Assembly (NCBI GenBank): GCA_025363655.1
Contig: JANYDK010000065.1
Span: forward strand, 1-44,277
DNA: 44,277 nt
Reading direction: 5' to 3'
From: Deltaproteobacteria bacterium
GTDB lineage: Bacteria > Myxococcota_A > Polyangia > Polyangiales > JADJMO01
The translations under genes were made by a program, and so were the position numbers. Below the pieces are notes generated by a model. It did no database searches. It was not told the DNA's origin and was given only the letters and a program-made list of their open reading frames with translations. The first letter of the stretch is position 1, and each line of letters starts with the position of its first letter. This document shows positions 1 to 8,506 of this stretch, piece by piece.

Positions 1-1
1 T

Positions 2-1303
2 CTACCAGACGCCGGCGATGCCGAGGGCGAGCCCGTGCGTCGCCCACCAAGTGACCGCAAGTCGCACGAAGAAGCCGGCGGCGATGGAGACGACGAGCGA
101 GAGCCGGGTGGCGCCCGCTCCGCGCAGCCCTTGCCCGAGCACGACGCCCATCGCCATGAACGGTTGCGCGATGGCCATGACGACGAGCGCGCCGGCAGCA
201 GCGTCCTGCAAGTCGCCGCGCGGCGTGACCAAGGCCGGGAGCTGGTGGCGAAAGACGAAGAAGCCGACGCCGACGCGGGAGAGGGTCGCGACCCCGAGCG
301 CCGCGGCCTGGATGCCGACCCGTCTTGCGCGCGTCGGTCTTCCGGCGCCGAGCTCCTGCGCGACGAGCGCTCCACACGCGGTGGCGAAGCCCTCGACCGT
401 GGTGAAGGTGATCGCCTCGATGGCGATCAGCGCTTGATTGGCAGCCATCCCGTCGTCGCCGAGGAGGGCGATCATCCAGACGAAGGCGATGTACCCGGCG
501 TGGTAGATGACCTTCTCGGTCGCCGCCGGAAGCGAGACGCGGACCAGCGCGCGCAGATCGTCGCGGCCCATCACCTCGTGCCATGGCCAGCGAAAGGGGC
601 GAATCGAACGCGAGAGCGCCCAGAGGGTGAGGGCAGCCTCGAGGACGAAGGTGAGCGCGGTCGAGAGACCCGCCCCCCGTGCGCCCATCCCGGGCAGTCC
701 GAATCGTCCTGTGCCGTCGGCGTGGCCGATGAGGAGATAGTTCACGGCGACGTGAACGACATTGACGACCAGGCCTATTTTCAAGGGCGTCACCGTGTCG
801 CGACACGCCGAGAGGGCGGCGAATCCGGCGGCACCGACGCAGTAGAAGGGCGCGGCCCAAAGGGCCATCGCGAAGTATTCGCGCGCGAGAGTGAGCGAGC
901 CCGATGGACCCTGCGACGCACGCGGAAAGAGCGCAGGGAGGATCGGCAAGAGCGCGAGCGCGAGCACCGCCACCAGCGCACCGAGCCCGATCGCGAGCGT
1001 CACGCCGAGCGTCGTGTGACGTCGAATGCTCTCGCGATCGCCGGCGCCGTACGCCCGCCCGACGAGCGCCAAGGTGCCGACGGCGTAGGCGGAGGTGATC
1101 GAGACCAGCGTCCACTCGATCGGTCCCGCGATCTGCATCGCTGCGAGCGCGCCGCCGGAATAGTGACCGAGCATGATGCGATCGGCGTAGAGAACGCCGG
1201 TTTGCAAGAGCTGCGCGCCGATCGCCGGCAGCGCCATCGAGAGGATGGTGCGGAGGCTGGCCGGAGCGAGCCTGGGCTCTGCATCGGTGCGCGCGGCCGC
1301 CAT
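2..1303 (-). CDS. MATE family efflux transporter (3' end cut by window)
   Basis: Multidrug/toxin extrusion family membrane transporter, expected to export organic cations or drugs in exchange for Na+ or H+. The protein is nearly all hydrophobic helices; near the N terminus ALPAIGAQLLQ and ADRIMLGHYSG match the family's first two helices, with a repeated pattern in the second half (SLPAATEKVIYHAGY), as expected for the two-fold MATE repeat. The reading frame leaves the window before a stop codon, so only the last helix or so is missing. I chose the ATG at 1303, directly before the Ala/Arg-rich leader and first helix; in-frame starts further upstream (1375, 1405) would add a very basic, non-homologous stretch that runs into the divergent neighbour. 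Substrate cannot be told from sequence. Confidence 0.88.
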   Translation of the reverse strand: MAAARTDAEPRLAPASLRTILSMALPAIGAQLLQTGVLYADRIMLGHYSGGALAAMQIAGPIEWTLVSITSAYAVGTLALVGRAYGAGDRESIRRHTTLGVTLAIGLGALVAVLALALLPILPALFPRASQGPSGSLTLAREYFAMALWAAPFYCVGAAGFAALSACRDTVTPLKIGLVVNVVHVAVNYLLIGHADGTGRFGLPGMGARGAGLSTALTFVLEAALTLWALSRSIRPFRWPWHEVMGRDDLRALVRVSLPAATEKVIYHAGYIAFVWMIALLGDDGMAANQALIAIEAITFTTVEGFATACGALVAQELGAGRPTRARRVGIQAAALGVATLSRVGVGFFVFRHQLPALVTPRGDLQDAAAGALVVMAIAQPFMAMGVVLGQGLRGAGATRLSLVVSIAAGFFVRLAVTWWATHGLALGIAGVW

Positions 1304-1386
1304 CGCCGTCCGTCTAGCACGACCCTCTTCGTCCCGCGCGCGCGCCTGCTTGTCGTCCGCGCGCGTGCCCTGCATTCTTTTTATCG

Positions 1387-2028
1387 ATGTTTTCGAGCGC
1401 CACACGCGTCGCGTTGCCTGCGCTCGTCGCGTTGGCGACGGTGGTCACGTCGACGACGAGTGCCGGAGACGCCGCGGCGCAAGAGATCGAGATGACGGGA
1501 CCCCTCGGGAACGCGCCCGGTCGTAAGTTCGTTCCCAACTACCTCCCGTGGTGGCTCCGTGGCGATGCCGCCTTGGCCTTCACCCGCACGCCGAACGGGT
1601 CACCCCGCACCAACATCTCCTACGAAGGTTTCGCCGGCTCGGTTCGTTGGCGACGAAAGGCGACGTTCGCCTTCGATTTCGGCTTTGCCTATCTACGAGG
1701 CGTCGAAGACGCGAGCGCGCGCTCGATCCCGGTGACCGCGCGGGTCATGCACATCCACGCGCCAGGACCGGATTGGGAGTACTTCGGCGCCGCCGGTCCG
1801 AGCTTCGAGCACGTGACGACCCGTTCGATGCCCGCCGGAAGCGGCGGTCGTCTGGGCCTCGAGCTCTCCATCGGCGTCGATCGACGCATCGATCCGATCT
1901 GGAATCGCTTCCTCGTCGAGCTCTCGGTGGCCGAACGTTGGGGTCAAAGCGACGGCGTCGGTCGTTCGACGATGGTGATGTTGCGCATCGGCATCGCGAC
2001 GACGTTCGGATTTCGCCACTACGAGTGA
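1387..2028 (+). CDS. Exported outer-membrane beta-barrel-like protein
   Basis: 213 residues. A signal peptide is clear (hydrophobic stretch about residues 7-24, then Ala-rich region ending AAAQE). The mature part alternates aromatic/hydrophobic and polar residues and contains strand-like segments such as FAFDFGFAYLRG, LGLELSIGV and MVMLRIGIATTFGF, typical of a small 8-strand outer-membrane barrel. No enzymatic motif. Divergent from the MATE gene with about 83 bases between chosen starts, so a shared promoter region is likely. Its end overlaps the convergent Kelch gene by 10 bases (2019-2028). Function unknown. Confidence 0.7.
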   Translation: MFSSATRVALPALVALATVVTSTTSAGDAAAQEIEMTGPLGNAPGRKFVPNYLPWWLRGDAALAFTRTPNGSPRTNISYEGFAGSVRWRRKATFAFDFGFAYLRGVEDASARSIPVTARVMHIHAPGPDWEYFGAAGPSFEHVTTRSMPAGSGGRLGLELSIGVDRRIDPIWNRFLVELSVAERWGQSDGVGRSTMVMLRIGIATTFGFRHYE

Positions 2029-4709
2029 GAGCGTCGCGCACTCTCCCGTCGTCGTTTGCGCGTCATCAACGCCAGCGCGGCGATGGCCACCGCGATCTCT
2101 CCGTAGCGGCTTCCACTCGTCCCGATCGCGCAACCTCCCGAGGAGCCTCCGTCCGAGGTCGGCGGCGGCGCGCACGTCTTCGTCGTCGCGTCGCAGATGA
2201 AGCCCGGCGTGCATTGCTCGCTCGTCGTGCAGGTGGTCGCGCAGTTGCCGTCGGCTTGGCAGAGGTAGGGGCTGCAGGGCTTGGTGATGCCGTCTTTTCC
2301 GGTCGACGTGAGGTTGTCGGCGGAGCAATGCGCGCCTTGGACGCAGGCGCCGCCGAGACAGACGTAGGTGTCGGCGCAGTCGCTCGCGGTGGCGCAGCTC
2401 GTGAGGCAGCCCTTCGCGTCGCAAGCGAACGGCACGCAGTTGGTGACGACGGCTTTGCTGCATGCGCCCGCGCCGTTGCAGAAGGTCGCGCGCGTGAACG
2501 ACGCCGCAGCGCACGAGGTGCCCGAGCAAGGCATGCGACTTCCATGCGGTGGCGCCGCCGCGACCGGGCTGCACGTCCCGAGCTTTCCCGTGAGATCGCA
2601 GGCGTTGCACTGCTCGGTGCACGCCGTGTCACAACAGACGCCATCGACGCAGTGGCCCTTCGTGCAATCGGTGTCGCCGCCGCATTTCACGCCCTCCGCG
2701 CTTTTCGGCACGCAGGAGGCTCCCGCGCAGGTGTGCGTCGGATCGCAGTCGGCCGCGGACGTGCACGTCGCCCCGCAGGCGCCGGCGACGCAGACGTGGC
2801 CAGCACACGAACGAGCTCCGTGCGGAGCGCCGGCGACGTTCGTGCACTTGCCGACGCTCCCGGCGACGTCGCACGCCTGGCAGTTGCCCGGGCACGCGCC
2901 GTCGCAACAGACGCCATCGACGCAGAACCCACTCGTACAGTCGCTCGCGGTCGTGCACGCGATGCCGGCGGCGGCTTGGGCGAAGATCTCGACGTCGTTG
3001 ATCGGCGGGCCGGAGAGGCCATTTCCGCCGCTGACCAGCACCCGACCATCGGCGAGCTGCTCGGCCGATGGGCGCTGCTGCGTCGTGCCCATCGTGCCGC
3101 CTTCGGTGACCACGTTGAGCACCGGATCGACGAGCTCGCCGGTGGCGACCGTGCCGCCGGCGACGAGCACCTTGCCGCTCGCGAGCGCGAAGGAGACGTG
3201 ACCGTTGCGCGGCGCCGCCAACGGCTTCTGCAATTTCCAGCTGTCTTTCGCGACGTCGTAGAGCATCGTCGTCTGCTGCGCGACGGTGCCGCTGAGGCCG
3301 CCGGTGACGAGGACCGTGCCCCCGACCAGCGTCGCGGCCTGATCGGAGAGCGCCTTCACGAGCGGCGCGACAGAGCTCCAACTGTCGGTGGTGGGGTTGT
3401 AGAGCTCGACGCCGTTCAAGGTCGAGCCGCTGGTGCCGACGCCTCCCGCGACGAGGACGAAGCCCGCCGACGGCGCGCCGAGCAAGGTCATCGTGTGCTC
3501 TTTGCGGGCGGTGGCCATCGACGTCGTGGTCGGCGTCCAGGTGTCCTTCGCCGGATCGTACATCGTCGCGTCGGCGAGGAGCGTGCACGTCCCGGCGGCG
3601 GTGCAGCTCTCGCCGCCGGCGATCAGCACCTTGCCGCTGGCGAGGAGCACGGCGGTGTGGCCGTTGCGCGGCGCCGGAAGGGGAGCGACGGGGGTGATCG
3701 CCTTCGTCGTCGGATCGTAGACGTCGACCGGCATCCCGGTGCCGACGATCAGGACCTTGCCGCTCGGGAGCCGCGTGGCGGTGTGGAACGCGCGGAGAAT
3801 CGACATCGTCGGGCCAGCCGTCCACGTGTTGGCGACGGGGTCGTAGAACTCGGTGCTCGAGGTCTTGGCCACGCTCCCTGAGCTCGCGCCTCCGGTCACC
3901 AGCACCGTGCCGTCGGCGAGCAGCGTCGCGGTGTGCTTGGCGCGCGCGATTCCCATCTTCGCCACCGCCGACCACGCGGGATCGAGCGCGAGCGGGTACT
4001 CGAGACCCTCGTCGTCGAAGCGTGCGACGAGCACGTCGTCTTCGAGCGCATGTTCGAGGGAGACGACGACCGGATGGCGGACGCCGTGCGCGTCGAGCAC
4101 GTACATCGGCGAGCTGAAGAAGAGCACCACGCCTCGCTCGTCGACGGCCTCGACGCGACCTTCGCGCACGCGCAGAGCGAGCCCTCCGCTCGTCTGCACG
4201 CGCCAACGCGCCTCCGTCGGAGCGCCTTTTTCTCGAAGGATTCGCCACTCTTCGAGCTCGCCTGGCTGGGTCACGAGCGCGACGTCGGTGCTCTTCGTCG
4301 CCTCCGGGAAGACGGTGATGCCGGTCTTTGGATCGTCCTGCGCGTCGGCAACTTCGGCGAGATCGAGCGGCGTGATTCGCACGCTCGCCCCCGGTCGATC
4401 GAGCCGCCGGAGGATCGTCGGCGCCTTCGTGCGCGTCGGCAGCGAGACCGTCAACGTCGCGCCCGGCGTCGAGCCGTTCACGTCGGCGAGCACACCGAAC
4501 GAACGAAGCGAGGAGAGCACTTCGCTCGCTCGTTCCGCGGGAGTCCGAGCCGTCGTTTTCGCGGTCGTCGTCGCGGTTGCTGCGGGCGGGGAGGGGGCCT
4601 CGTCGCGCGGTGCGCCCGTCGAGCAGGCCACCGAGGTCAGACCCGCGAGGAGCGCGAGCCTCGCGATCGCCGTGAGCGAAATCGACGACGTGCGGGCGTC
4701 CTTCTCCAT
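2019..4709 (-). CDS. Kelch-repeat, Cys-rich surface protein with MYXO-CTERM-like tail
   Basis: 896 residues from the ATG at 4709, chosen because it opens a signal peptide (hydrophobic stretch ending SVAC, a possible though imperfect lipobox). An N-terminal domain of about 220 residues is followed by roughly six Kelch-type blades (repeated GTVLVTGG / FYDPVANTWT pattern), predicting a beta-propeller. Then come Cys-rich modules with repeated FCVDGVCCDGAC and HCVDGVCCDTAC units, like those of other myxobacterial surface proteins. The C terminus is SSGGCA, a short hydrophobic helix and an Arg/Lys cluster (TRKRRR), the layout of the MYXO-CTERM sorting signal. Likely displayed on the cell surface, perhaps for binding or adhesion. 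Having both a possible N-terminal lipid site and a C-terminal sorting tail is odd; the N-terminal Cys may simply lie in an ordinary signal peptide. Confidence 0.85.
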   Translation of the reverse strand: MEKDARTSSISLTAIARLALLAGLTSVACSTGAPRDEAPSPPAATATTTAKTTARTPAERASEVLSSLRSFGVLADVNGSTPGATLTVSLPTRTKAPTILRRLDRPGASVRITPLDLAEVADAQDDPKTGITVFPEATKSTDVALVTQPGELEEWRILREKGAPTEARWRVQTSGGLALRVREGRVEAVDERGVVLFFSSPMYVLDAHGVRHPVVVSLEHALEDDVLVARFDDEGLEYPLALDPAWSAVAKMGIARAKHTATLLADGTVLVTGGASSGSVAKTSSTEFYDPVANTWTAGPTMSILRAFHTATRLPSGKVLIVGTGMPVDVYDPTTKAITPVAPLPAPRNGHTAVLLASGKVLIAGGESCTAAGTCTLLADATMYDPAKDTWTPTTTSMATARKEHTMTLLGAPSAGFVLVAGGVGTSGSTLNGVELYNPTTDSWSSVAPLVKALSDQAATLVGGTVLVTGGLSGTVAQQTTMLYDVAKDSWKLQKPLAAPRNGHVSFALASGKVLVAGGTVATGELVDPVLNVVTEGGTMGTTQQRPSAEQLADGRVLVSGGNGLSGPPINDVEIFAQAAAGIACTTASDCTSGFCVDGVCCDGACPGNCQACDVAGSVGKCTNVAGAPHGARSCAGHVCVAGACGATCTSAADCDPTHTCAGASCVPKSAEGVKCGGDTDCTKGHCVDGVCCDTACTEQCNACDLTGKLGTCSPVAAAPPHGSRMPCSGTSCAAASFTRATFCNGAGACSKAVVTNCVPFACDAKGCLTSCATASDCADTYVCLGGACVQGAHCSADNLTSTGKDGITKPCSPYLCQADGNCATTCTTSEQCTPGFICDATTKTCAPPPTSDGGSSGGCAIGTSGSRYGEIAVAIAALALMTRKRRRESARRSHS

Positions 4710-4745
4710 GTCGAGAAGCGTAGCCGAGAAACAAGGCGTAGTTCC

Positions 4746-4781
4746 CGATCGCCTCGATCGCCCCGATCGCCCCGATCGAGC
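4746..4781. repeat. Four-copy 9-bp tandem repeat with CGATCG core
   Basis: CGATCG begins at 4746, 4755, 4764 and 4773, an exact 9-bp period of the form CGATCGCC(C/T), with only the last unit diverging. It lies 37 bases upstream of the Kelch gene start, in the short interval to the next upstream minus-strand gene, so it sits in the presumed 5' untranslated/promoter region. It is palindromic within each unit. The same period recurs inside a coding region at 32185-32211. Confidence 0.8.
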
Positions 4782-4823
4782 AATTCGGCACGACCGGCCC
4801 ATCGGCTGCCGTGCGTCACGCGG

Positions 4824-5072
4824 TCACGGGCAGGCCGGCACGAGGTCGCGACCCTCGAAGAACTCATCGACGAAGAGCCGCCACGCCTGCGCGTTCTCTT
4901 TCGCGAGGCACTTGAAGCGGCGCCGCGGCCGAAGTTTTTCGCCGCGGAGGATGGCGCGCTGCTCGCGGAAATGACGAATGGCGAGCTCGGCCGCGTATTC
5001 GGCAGGCCCATTGCCGGGCTGAAAACCGTAGTACGTGCCGCCCTTCACGCACGTGGGTCGCGGCATCTTCAT
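4824..5072 (-). CDS. Small uncharacterised protein (82 residues)
   Basis: The reading frame from ATG at 5070-5072 to TGA at 4824 has typical coding codon choice for this genome (about 80% G/C at third positions, with ordinary use of GAG, CTC, CGC), unlike the Arg/Ala-rich noise of the other frames here. The product begins MKMPRPTCVKGGTYYG and continues with an amphipathic, basic central helix and FVDEFFEGRDLVPACP at the end. There are three Cys residues and no signal peptide or membrane segment. I do not recognise a family. It sits between two surface/secreted proteins on the same strand, 209 bases after the CBM-like lipoprotein gene. Confidence 0.55.
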   Translation of the reverse strand: MKMPRPTCVKGGTYYGFQPGNGPAEYAAELAIRHFREQRAILRGEKLRPRRRFKCLAKENAQAWRLFVDEFFEGRDLVPACP

Positions 5073-5281
5073 GCGCGCACCCGACGAGGGCGAACGACAG
5101 CGCACCGATCCGAACGCTCCGCCGCACCTCGATCGGACGCCCAGGGCGGCCGCGTTGTTCCGTGCCTGGCCGAGGTCGTCGGTCCGGGCGCCGACCATCT
5201 GGACTTCCGGCCACGGCGCGAGCAAGGAATCCGCATGAGATTCCTTGGCTTTCCGCGTCCGCTCGTGGCGGTCTCGGTCTC

Positions 5282-6523
5282 TCACCAACTGGTGCACGAG
5301 AAGCTGGCGCACCCGGCGCAGTCCGAGGCCGAGCTCGCAGGCGGCGTGTAGTCCCAGCAGGCGCCGTGGGCTGGTTTGGCGGTCGAGAGATCGCCGCACT
5401 TGCCCGGGCCGAGGGCCTTGCCGCCGTAGTCGCCGATCCATTTCGAGCCTGGCGTGCCGCTCGAAACGTTGGTGAGCTCTTGCCCACTTCCCGCCGGTCC
5501 GGTGCACGACGTCGGGCTCATCCCCGATTTGGTGAAGTCGCCGATGTACAAATCGGTGTTCGGATACTTGGTGCCGCCGACGCTCTGGAAGCAGTAGCTG
5601 TCGTCGCCGCTGTCGCCGCAGAAGTCGTCGATTTGCACCCATCCGGTGTGCTTGAGGCCGTTCGGCATCGTCCGACCGTCGAGGAACTCGAGGTAGAGGT
5701 GATCGCCGTAGTTCATCTTGCCGCCGAAGTCCTTGAGCAGACGGAAGGGCACGGCGATCGAGACGTAGGGGATGAGCTTGCGACCCGACGCGGAGAGCGC
5801 CGAGTTGACCGGCGTGTTGTCTTGGAACGAGTACCAGGTGATCACGTACTTCCCGAGCGGCGTCTTCGTCTCGCCGACGCCGGTGTCGGTCGGCGGCGGG
5901 CTCGTGTCCTTGCCGGCGCCGGTGTCGGTCGGTCCGGTCCCGGTATCGGTCGGCGTGCTCGTGTCGGTTCCGCTGCTGGTGTCGGGGCTCGTGCCGGTGT
6001 CGCTCGAAGAGTCGTGCGTGCCGGCGTCGGTGCCCGAGCCGGTGTCGGTCGGCCCCGCGTCGATGCCGCTCGGACAGAGCTCGCTGGTGGCGACGGGCGC
6101 GGCGGCCAGGAGCGACGTCGTGTCGCTGTTGCAGAAGGTGATTTCGTAAGACGCTTTCGCATCGAGCGTCGCGTGCGCCGCGTTCGGCACGAACTGCACG
6201 TGCGTGCCCTTCTGCGTGTAGGTGATGCCGCCGTCGATCGAATCGACGCGTGCGCCCGCGGGCAGTTCGGCGTCGACCACCCAGTGGTGCACCGTGGCCG
6301 AACCGTTGTTCTTGATCTTGATGAAGCCGCAGTAGTTGTGATCGGTGCGGTTGCCGACGACGACGACGCCGCACGGTGACTTCGCCGACTCCCCCTCGAC
6401 GTCTTCGCCGGACGCGTCGCCGCTTGCAGAGCTGCAACCCATCCCGGCAAGGCCGGCGAGCATGAGACCAGCCGAGAGTTGGGCGAGGAGGTGGGCGTGG
6501 GCGCGGGTGCGGGCGGTGATCAT
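5282..6523 (-). CDS. Lipoprotein with CBM2-like domain, Asp-Thr linker and double-psi-barrel-like domain
   Basis: 413 residues from ATG at 6523. A signal peptide leads to Cys30 (LAGMGCSS), a probable lipobox. Residues about 50-155 resemble a carbohydrate-binding module family 2 fold: FIKIKNNGSATVHHW followed by ELPAGARV. Residues about 160-215 are a low-complexity linker of repeated TDTG/PTDTG units. The C-terminal 200 residues (SGRKLIPYVSIAVPF, LYLEFLDGRTMPNG, TDLYIGDFTKSG) look like a double-psi beta-barrel of the RlpA/3D type, often in cell-wall or polysaccharide-active secreted proteins. I see no complete catalytic motif. Another in-frame ATG at 6604 has an AAGGA ribosome-binding site and would add 27 residues; I preferred 6523 because it gives a standard-length signal peptide. 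Probably binds or remodels a polysaccharide outside the cell. Confidence 0.7.
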   Translation of the reverse strand: MITARTRAHAHLLAQLSAGLMLAGLAGMGCSSASGDASGEDVEGESAKSPCGVVVVGNRTDHNYCGFIKIKNNGSATVHHWVVDAELPAGARVDSIDGGITYTQKGTHVQFVPNAAHATLDAKASYEITFCNSDTTSLLAAAPVATSELCPSGIDAGPTDTGSGTDAGTHDSSSDTGTSPDTSSGTDTSTPTDTGTGPTDTGAGKDTSPPPTDTGVGETKTPLGKYVITWYSFQDNTPVNSALSASGRKLIPYVSIAVPFRLLKDFGGKMNYGDHLYLEFLDGRTMPNGLKHTGWVQIDDFCGDSGDDSYCFQSVGGTKYPNTDLYIGDFTKSGMSPTSCTGPAGSGQELTNVSSGTPGSKWIGDYGGKALGPGKCGDLSTAKPAHGACWDYTPPASSASDCAGCASFSCTSW

Positions 6524-6738
6524 GTCGACACCTACTGCAGTCGCCAGACCACCCACCACGCCGCCGCGATCTCGACCTCGTGAACGCCACGACGCACCGC
6601 GCATGATGACGATCCTTCGAAAAATAGGCCGATTGCGTCTTTGCGGTCGCACTGTCACGGGCGCGGAACAGGCGGGGAACCGCGTCCCCACGGAGGGGAC
6701 TTCGGCCCCGACTCGGCCTGCGCTATGTCCGCCGCCCC

Positions 6739-8322
6739 ATGTCGCTCCCCCGCCTCGACAGCTTCGTCTCCGGCTCCTGGCAACAAGGCAACGGTCGCTC
6801 GGTCACCCTCGTCGATCCGACCACCGAAGCGTCCCTCGCGGAGGCGACGTCGGAAGGCGTGTCGATGTCTTCGGCCTACGCCTACGCGCGCGACGTCGGC
6901 GGTCCTGCTCTTCGTGCGCTCGGCTTTCGCGAGCGTGGCGAGCTCCTCCGCGGGTTCTCTCGCGCGCTCCATGCTCACCGCGACGAGCTGATGGCGCTCG
7001 GGGTGAAGAACGCGGGCAACACGCGAAGCGACGCCAAATTCGATGTCGATGGCGCCTCGGCGACGCTCGCCTCGTATGCCGATCTCGGCGCCGAGCTGGG
7101 GGACGCGAAGATGCTCGTCGACGGCGAACCGATGAACATCGGCCGCTCCTCGAAGCTCAGCGGACAACACTTGTGGACGACCCGGCTCGGCGTCGCGCTC
7201 CACATCAACGCCTTCAATTTCCCGGCTTGGGGCCTCGCCGAGAAGGCCGCGGTCGCGCTCCTCGCGGGCATGCCGGTGATCTCCAAGCCGGCGACGAGCA
7301 CCGCGCTGATGGCCCATCGCATCATGCAAATCGTCGTCGAAGAGAAGCTCCTCCCGCCGGGCGCGCTCTCCTTCATCGCCGGCAGCACCGGCGATCTCGT
7401 CGATCAGTTGCGCGAGCAAGATGTCCTCGCGTTCACTGGCTCGGGCGGCACCGGCGCGCAGCTGCGCGGGATGAAGAACGTCATCGCCTGCTCGGTGCGC
7501 GTGAACGTCGAAGCCGACAGCCTCAACGCCGCCATCCTCGGCGGAGACGTGGAGGCCGGCAGCGAGACCTTCGAGCTCTTCGTCAAGGACGTGGTCCGCG
7601 ACATCACGCAGAAGGCCGGCCAGAAGTGCACCGCGATCCGTCGCGTCTTCGTGCCGCGCGCTCGTCTCGAAGAGGTCCGCGCGCTGCTCCTCGAGCGCCT
7701 CGCCGACACGAAGGTGGGCGATCCGTCACGCGACGAGGTGACGATGGGACCGGTCGCCACCAAGCGTCAGCAGACCGACGTCCTCGCAGGCATCGAACGC
7801 CTGAAAACTGCCGGTGCGCGCGTGCTCGTGGGGGGCGGCGTGCCGGAAGCGCCGATCGGCGTCGAAGCGGGCAAAGGCTACTTCGTCGCGCCGACGCTCC
7901 TCGAGTGCGCGTCCCTCGAGAGCGTCGCCGATGTCCACGACCACGAGGTCTTCGGTCCCTCGACGACGCTCCTTCCTTACGACGGAGACAACGACGTCAC
8001 CAAGATGATCGAGCTCGTTCGTCGGGGCGGGGGCGGTCTGGTCGCTTCGGTCTACGCCGACGACAAGGCGTTCCTTCGCGAGGTCTTCCTCGGCATCGCG
8101 TCGTCGCACGGCCGCGTCGTCCTCGGCAACGAGAAGGTCGCCGGTGGCGCCGTCCCGCCGGGCACCGTCATGCCCGGACTCGTCCACGGAGGCCCCGGTC
8201 GCGCCGGTGGAGGCGAAGAGCTCGGCGGCTTCCGCGGCCTCTTCCTCTACATGCAGCGCACGGCGCTCCAGGGTTACGGTCCCTTCCTCGCCAGCCTCGC
8301 CTCTGAAGGCAAACGCATCTGA
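6739..8322 (+). CDS. PaaZ/BoxD-type aldehyde dehydrogenase
   Basis: 527 residues, a single NAD(P)-dependent aldehyde dehydrogenase domain. The match is to the dehydrogenase part of PaaZ and to 3,4-dehydroadipyl-CoA semialdehyde dehydrogenase (BoxD) rather than to general aldehyde dehydrogenases: HINAFNFPAWG at the cofactor site, NVEADSLNAA, and the catalytic Cys297 in QKAGQKCTAIRR. The C-terminal MaoC hydratase of PaaZ is absent, so it would oxidise a CoA-linked or ring-opened semialdehyde to the acid but not open a ring. No box or paa genes are nearby, so the pathway (aromatic breakdown through a CoA epoxide) is inferred from the family only. Divergent from the CBM-like lipoprotein; the 215 bases between them hold no gene. 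Confidence 0.85.
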   Translation: MSLPRLDSFVSGSWQQGNGRSVTLVDPTTEASLAEATSEGVSMSSAYAYARDVGGPALRALGFRERGELLRGFSRALHAHRDELMALGVKNAGNTRSDAKFDVDGASATLASYADLGAELGDAKMLVDGEPMNIGRSSKLSGQHLWTTRLGVALHINAFNFPAWGLAEKAAVALLAGMPVISKPATSTALMAHRIMQIVVEEKLLPPGALSFIAGSTGDLVDQLREQDVLAFTGSGGTGAQLRGMKNVIACSVRVNVEADSLNAAILGGDVEAGSETFELFVKDVVRDITQKAGQKCTAIRRVFVPRARLEEVRALLLERLADTKVGDPSRDEVTMGPVATKRQQTDVLAGIERLKTAGARVLVGGGVPEAPIGVEAGKGYFVAPTLLECASLESVADVHDHEVFGPSTTLLPYDGDNDVTKMIELVRRGGGGLVASVYADDKAFLREVFLGIASSHGRVVLGNEKVAGGAVPPGTVMPGLVHGGPGRAGGGEELGGFRGLFLYMQRTALQGYGPFLASLASEGKRI

Positions 8323-8398
8323 AACGCGACGGTTCTTTCGGGGGCTAGTGAACGATTCCGTGCGCGGCGGTTCGCGGGTGCGGGGGCGTGCACAATCG

Positions 8399-8429
8399 TT
8401 GACACTCCTGGGGGGCTTTCCAGTACGCT
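8399..8429 (+). promoter_or_regulatory. Candidate sigma70-type promoter for the HEAT lipoprotein
   Basis: A perfect TTGACA is at 8399-8404 and a weak -10-like TACGCT at 8424-8429, 19 bases apart. It lies about 80 bases upstream of the ATG at 8507 in the 184-base gap after the aldehyde dehydrogenase gene. The spacing is long and the -10 box poor, so this is only a candidate. Confidence 0.3.
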
Positions 8430-8506
8430 CCCCCCGCCGTGCCGCGAATGCGGACGGATTTGATCGCCCATTTCTCAGCGATTTTTCCCCTTCGGAGGCA
8501 TTGCCG

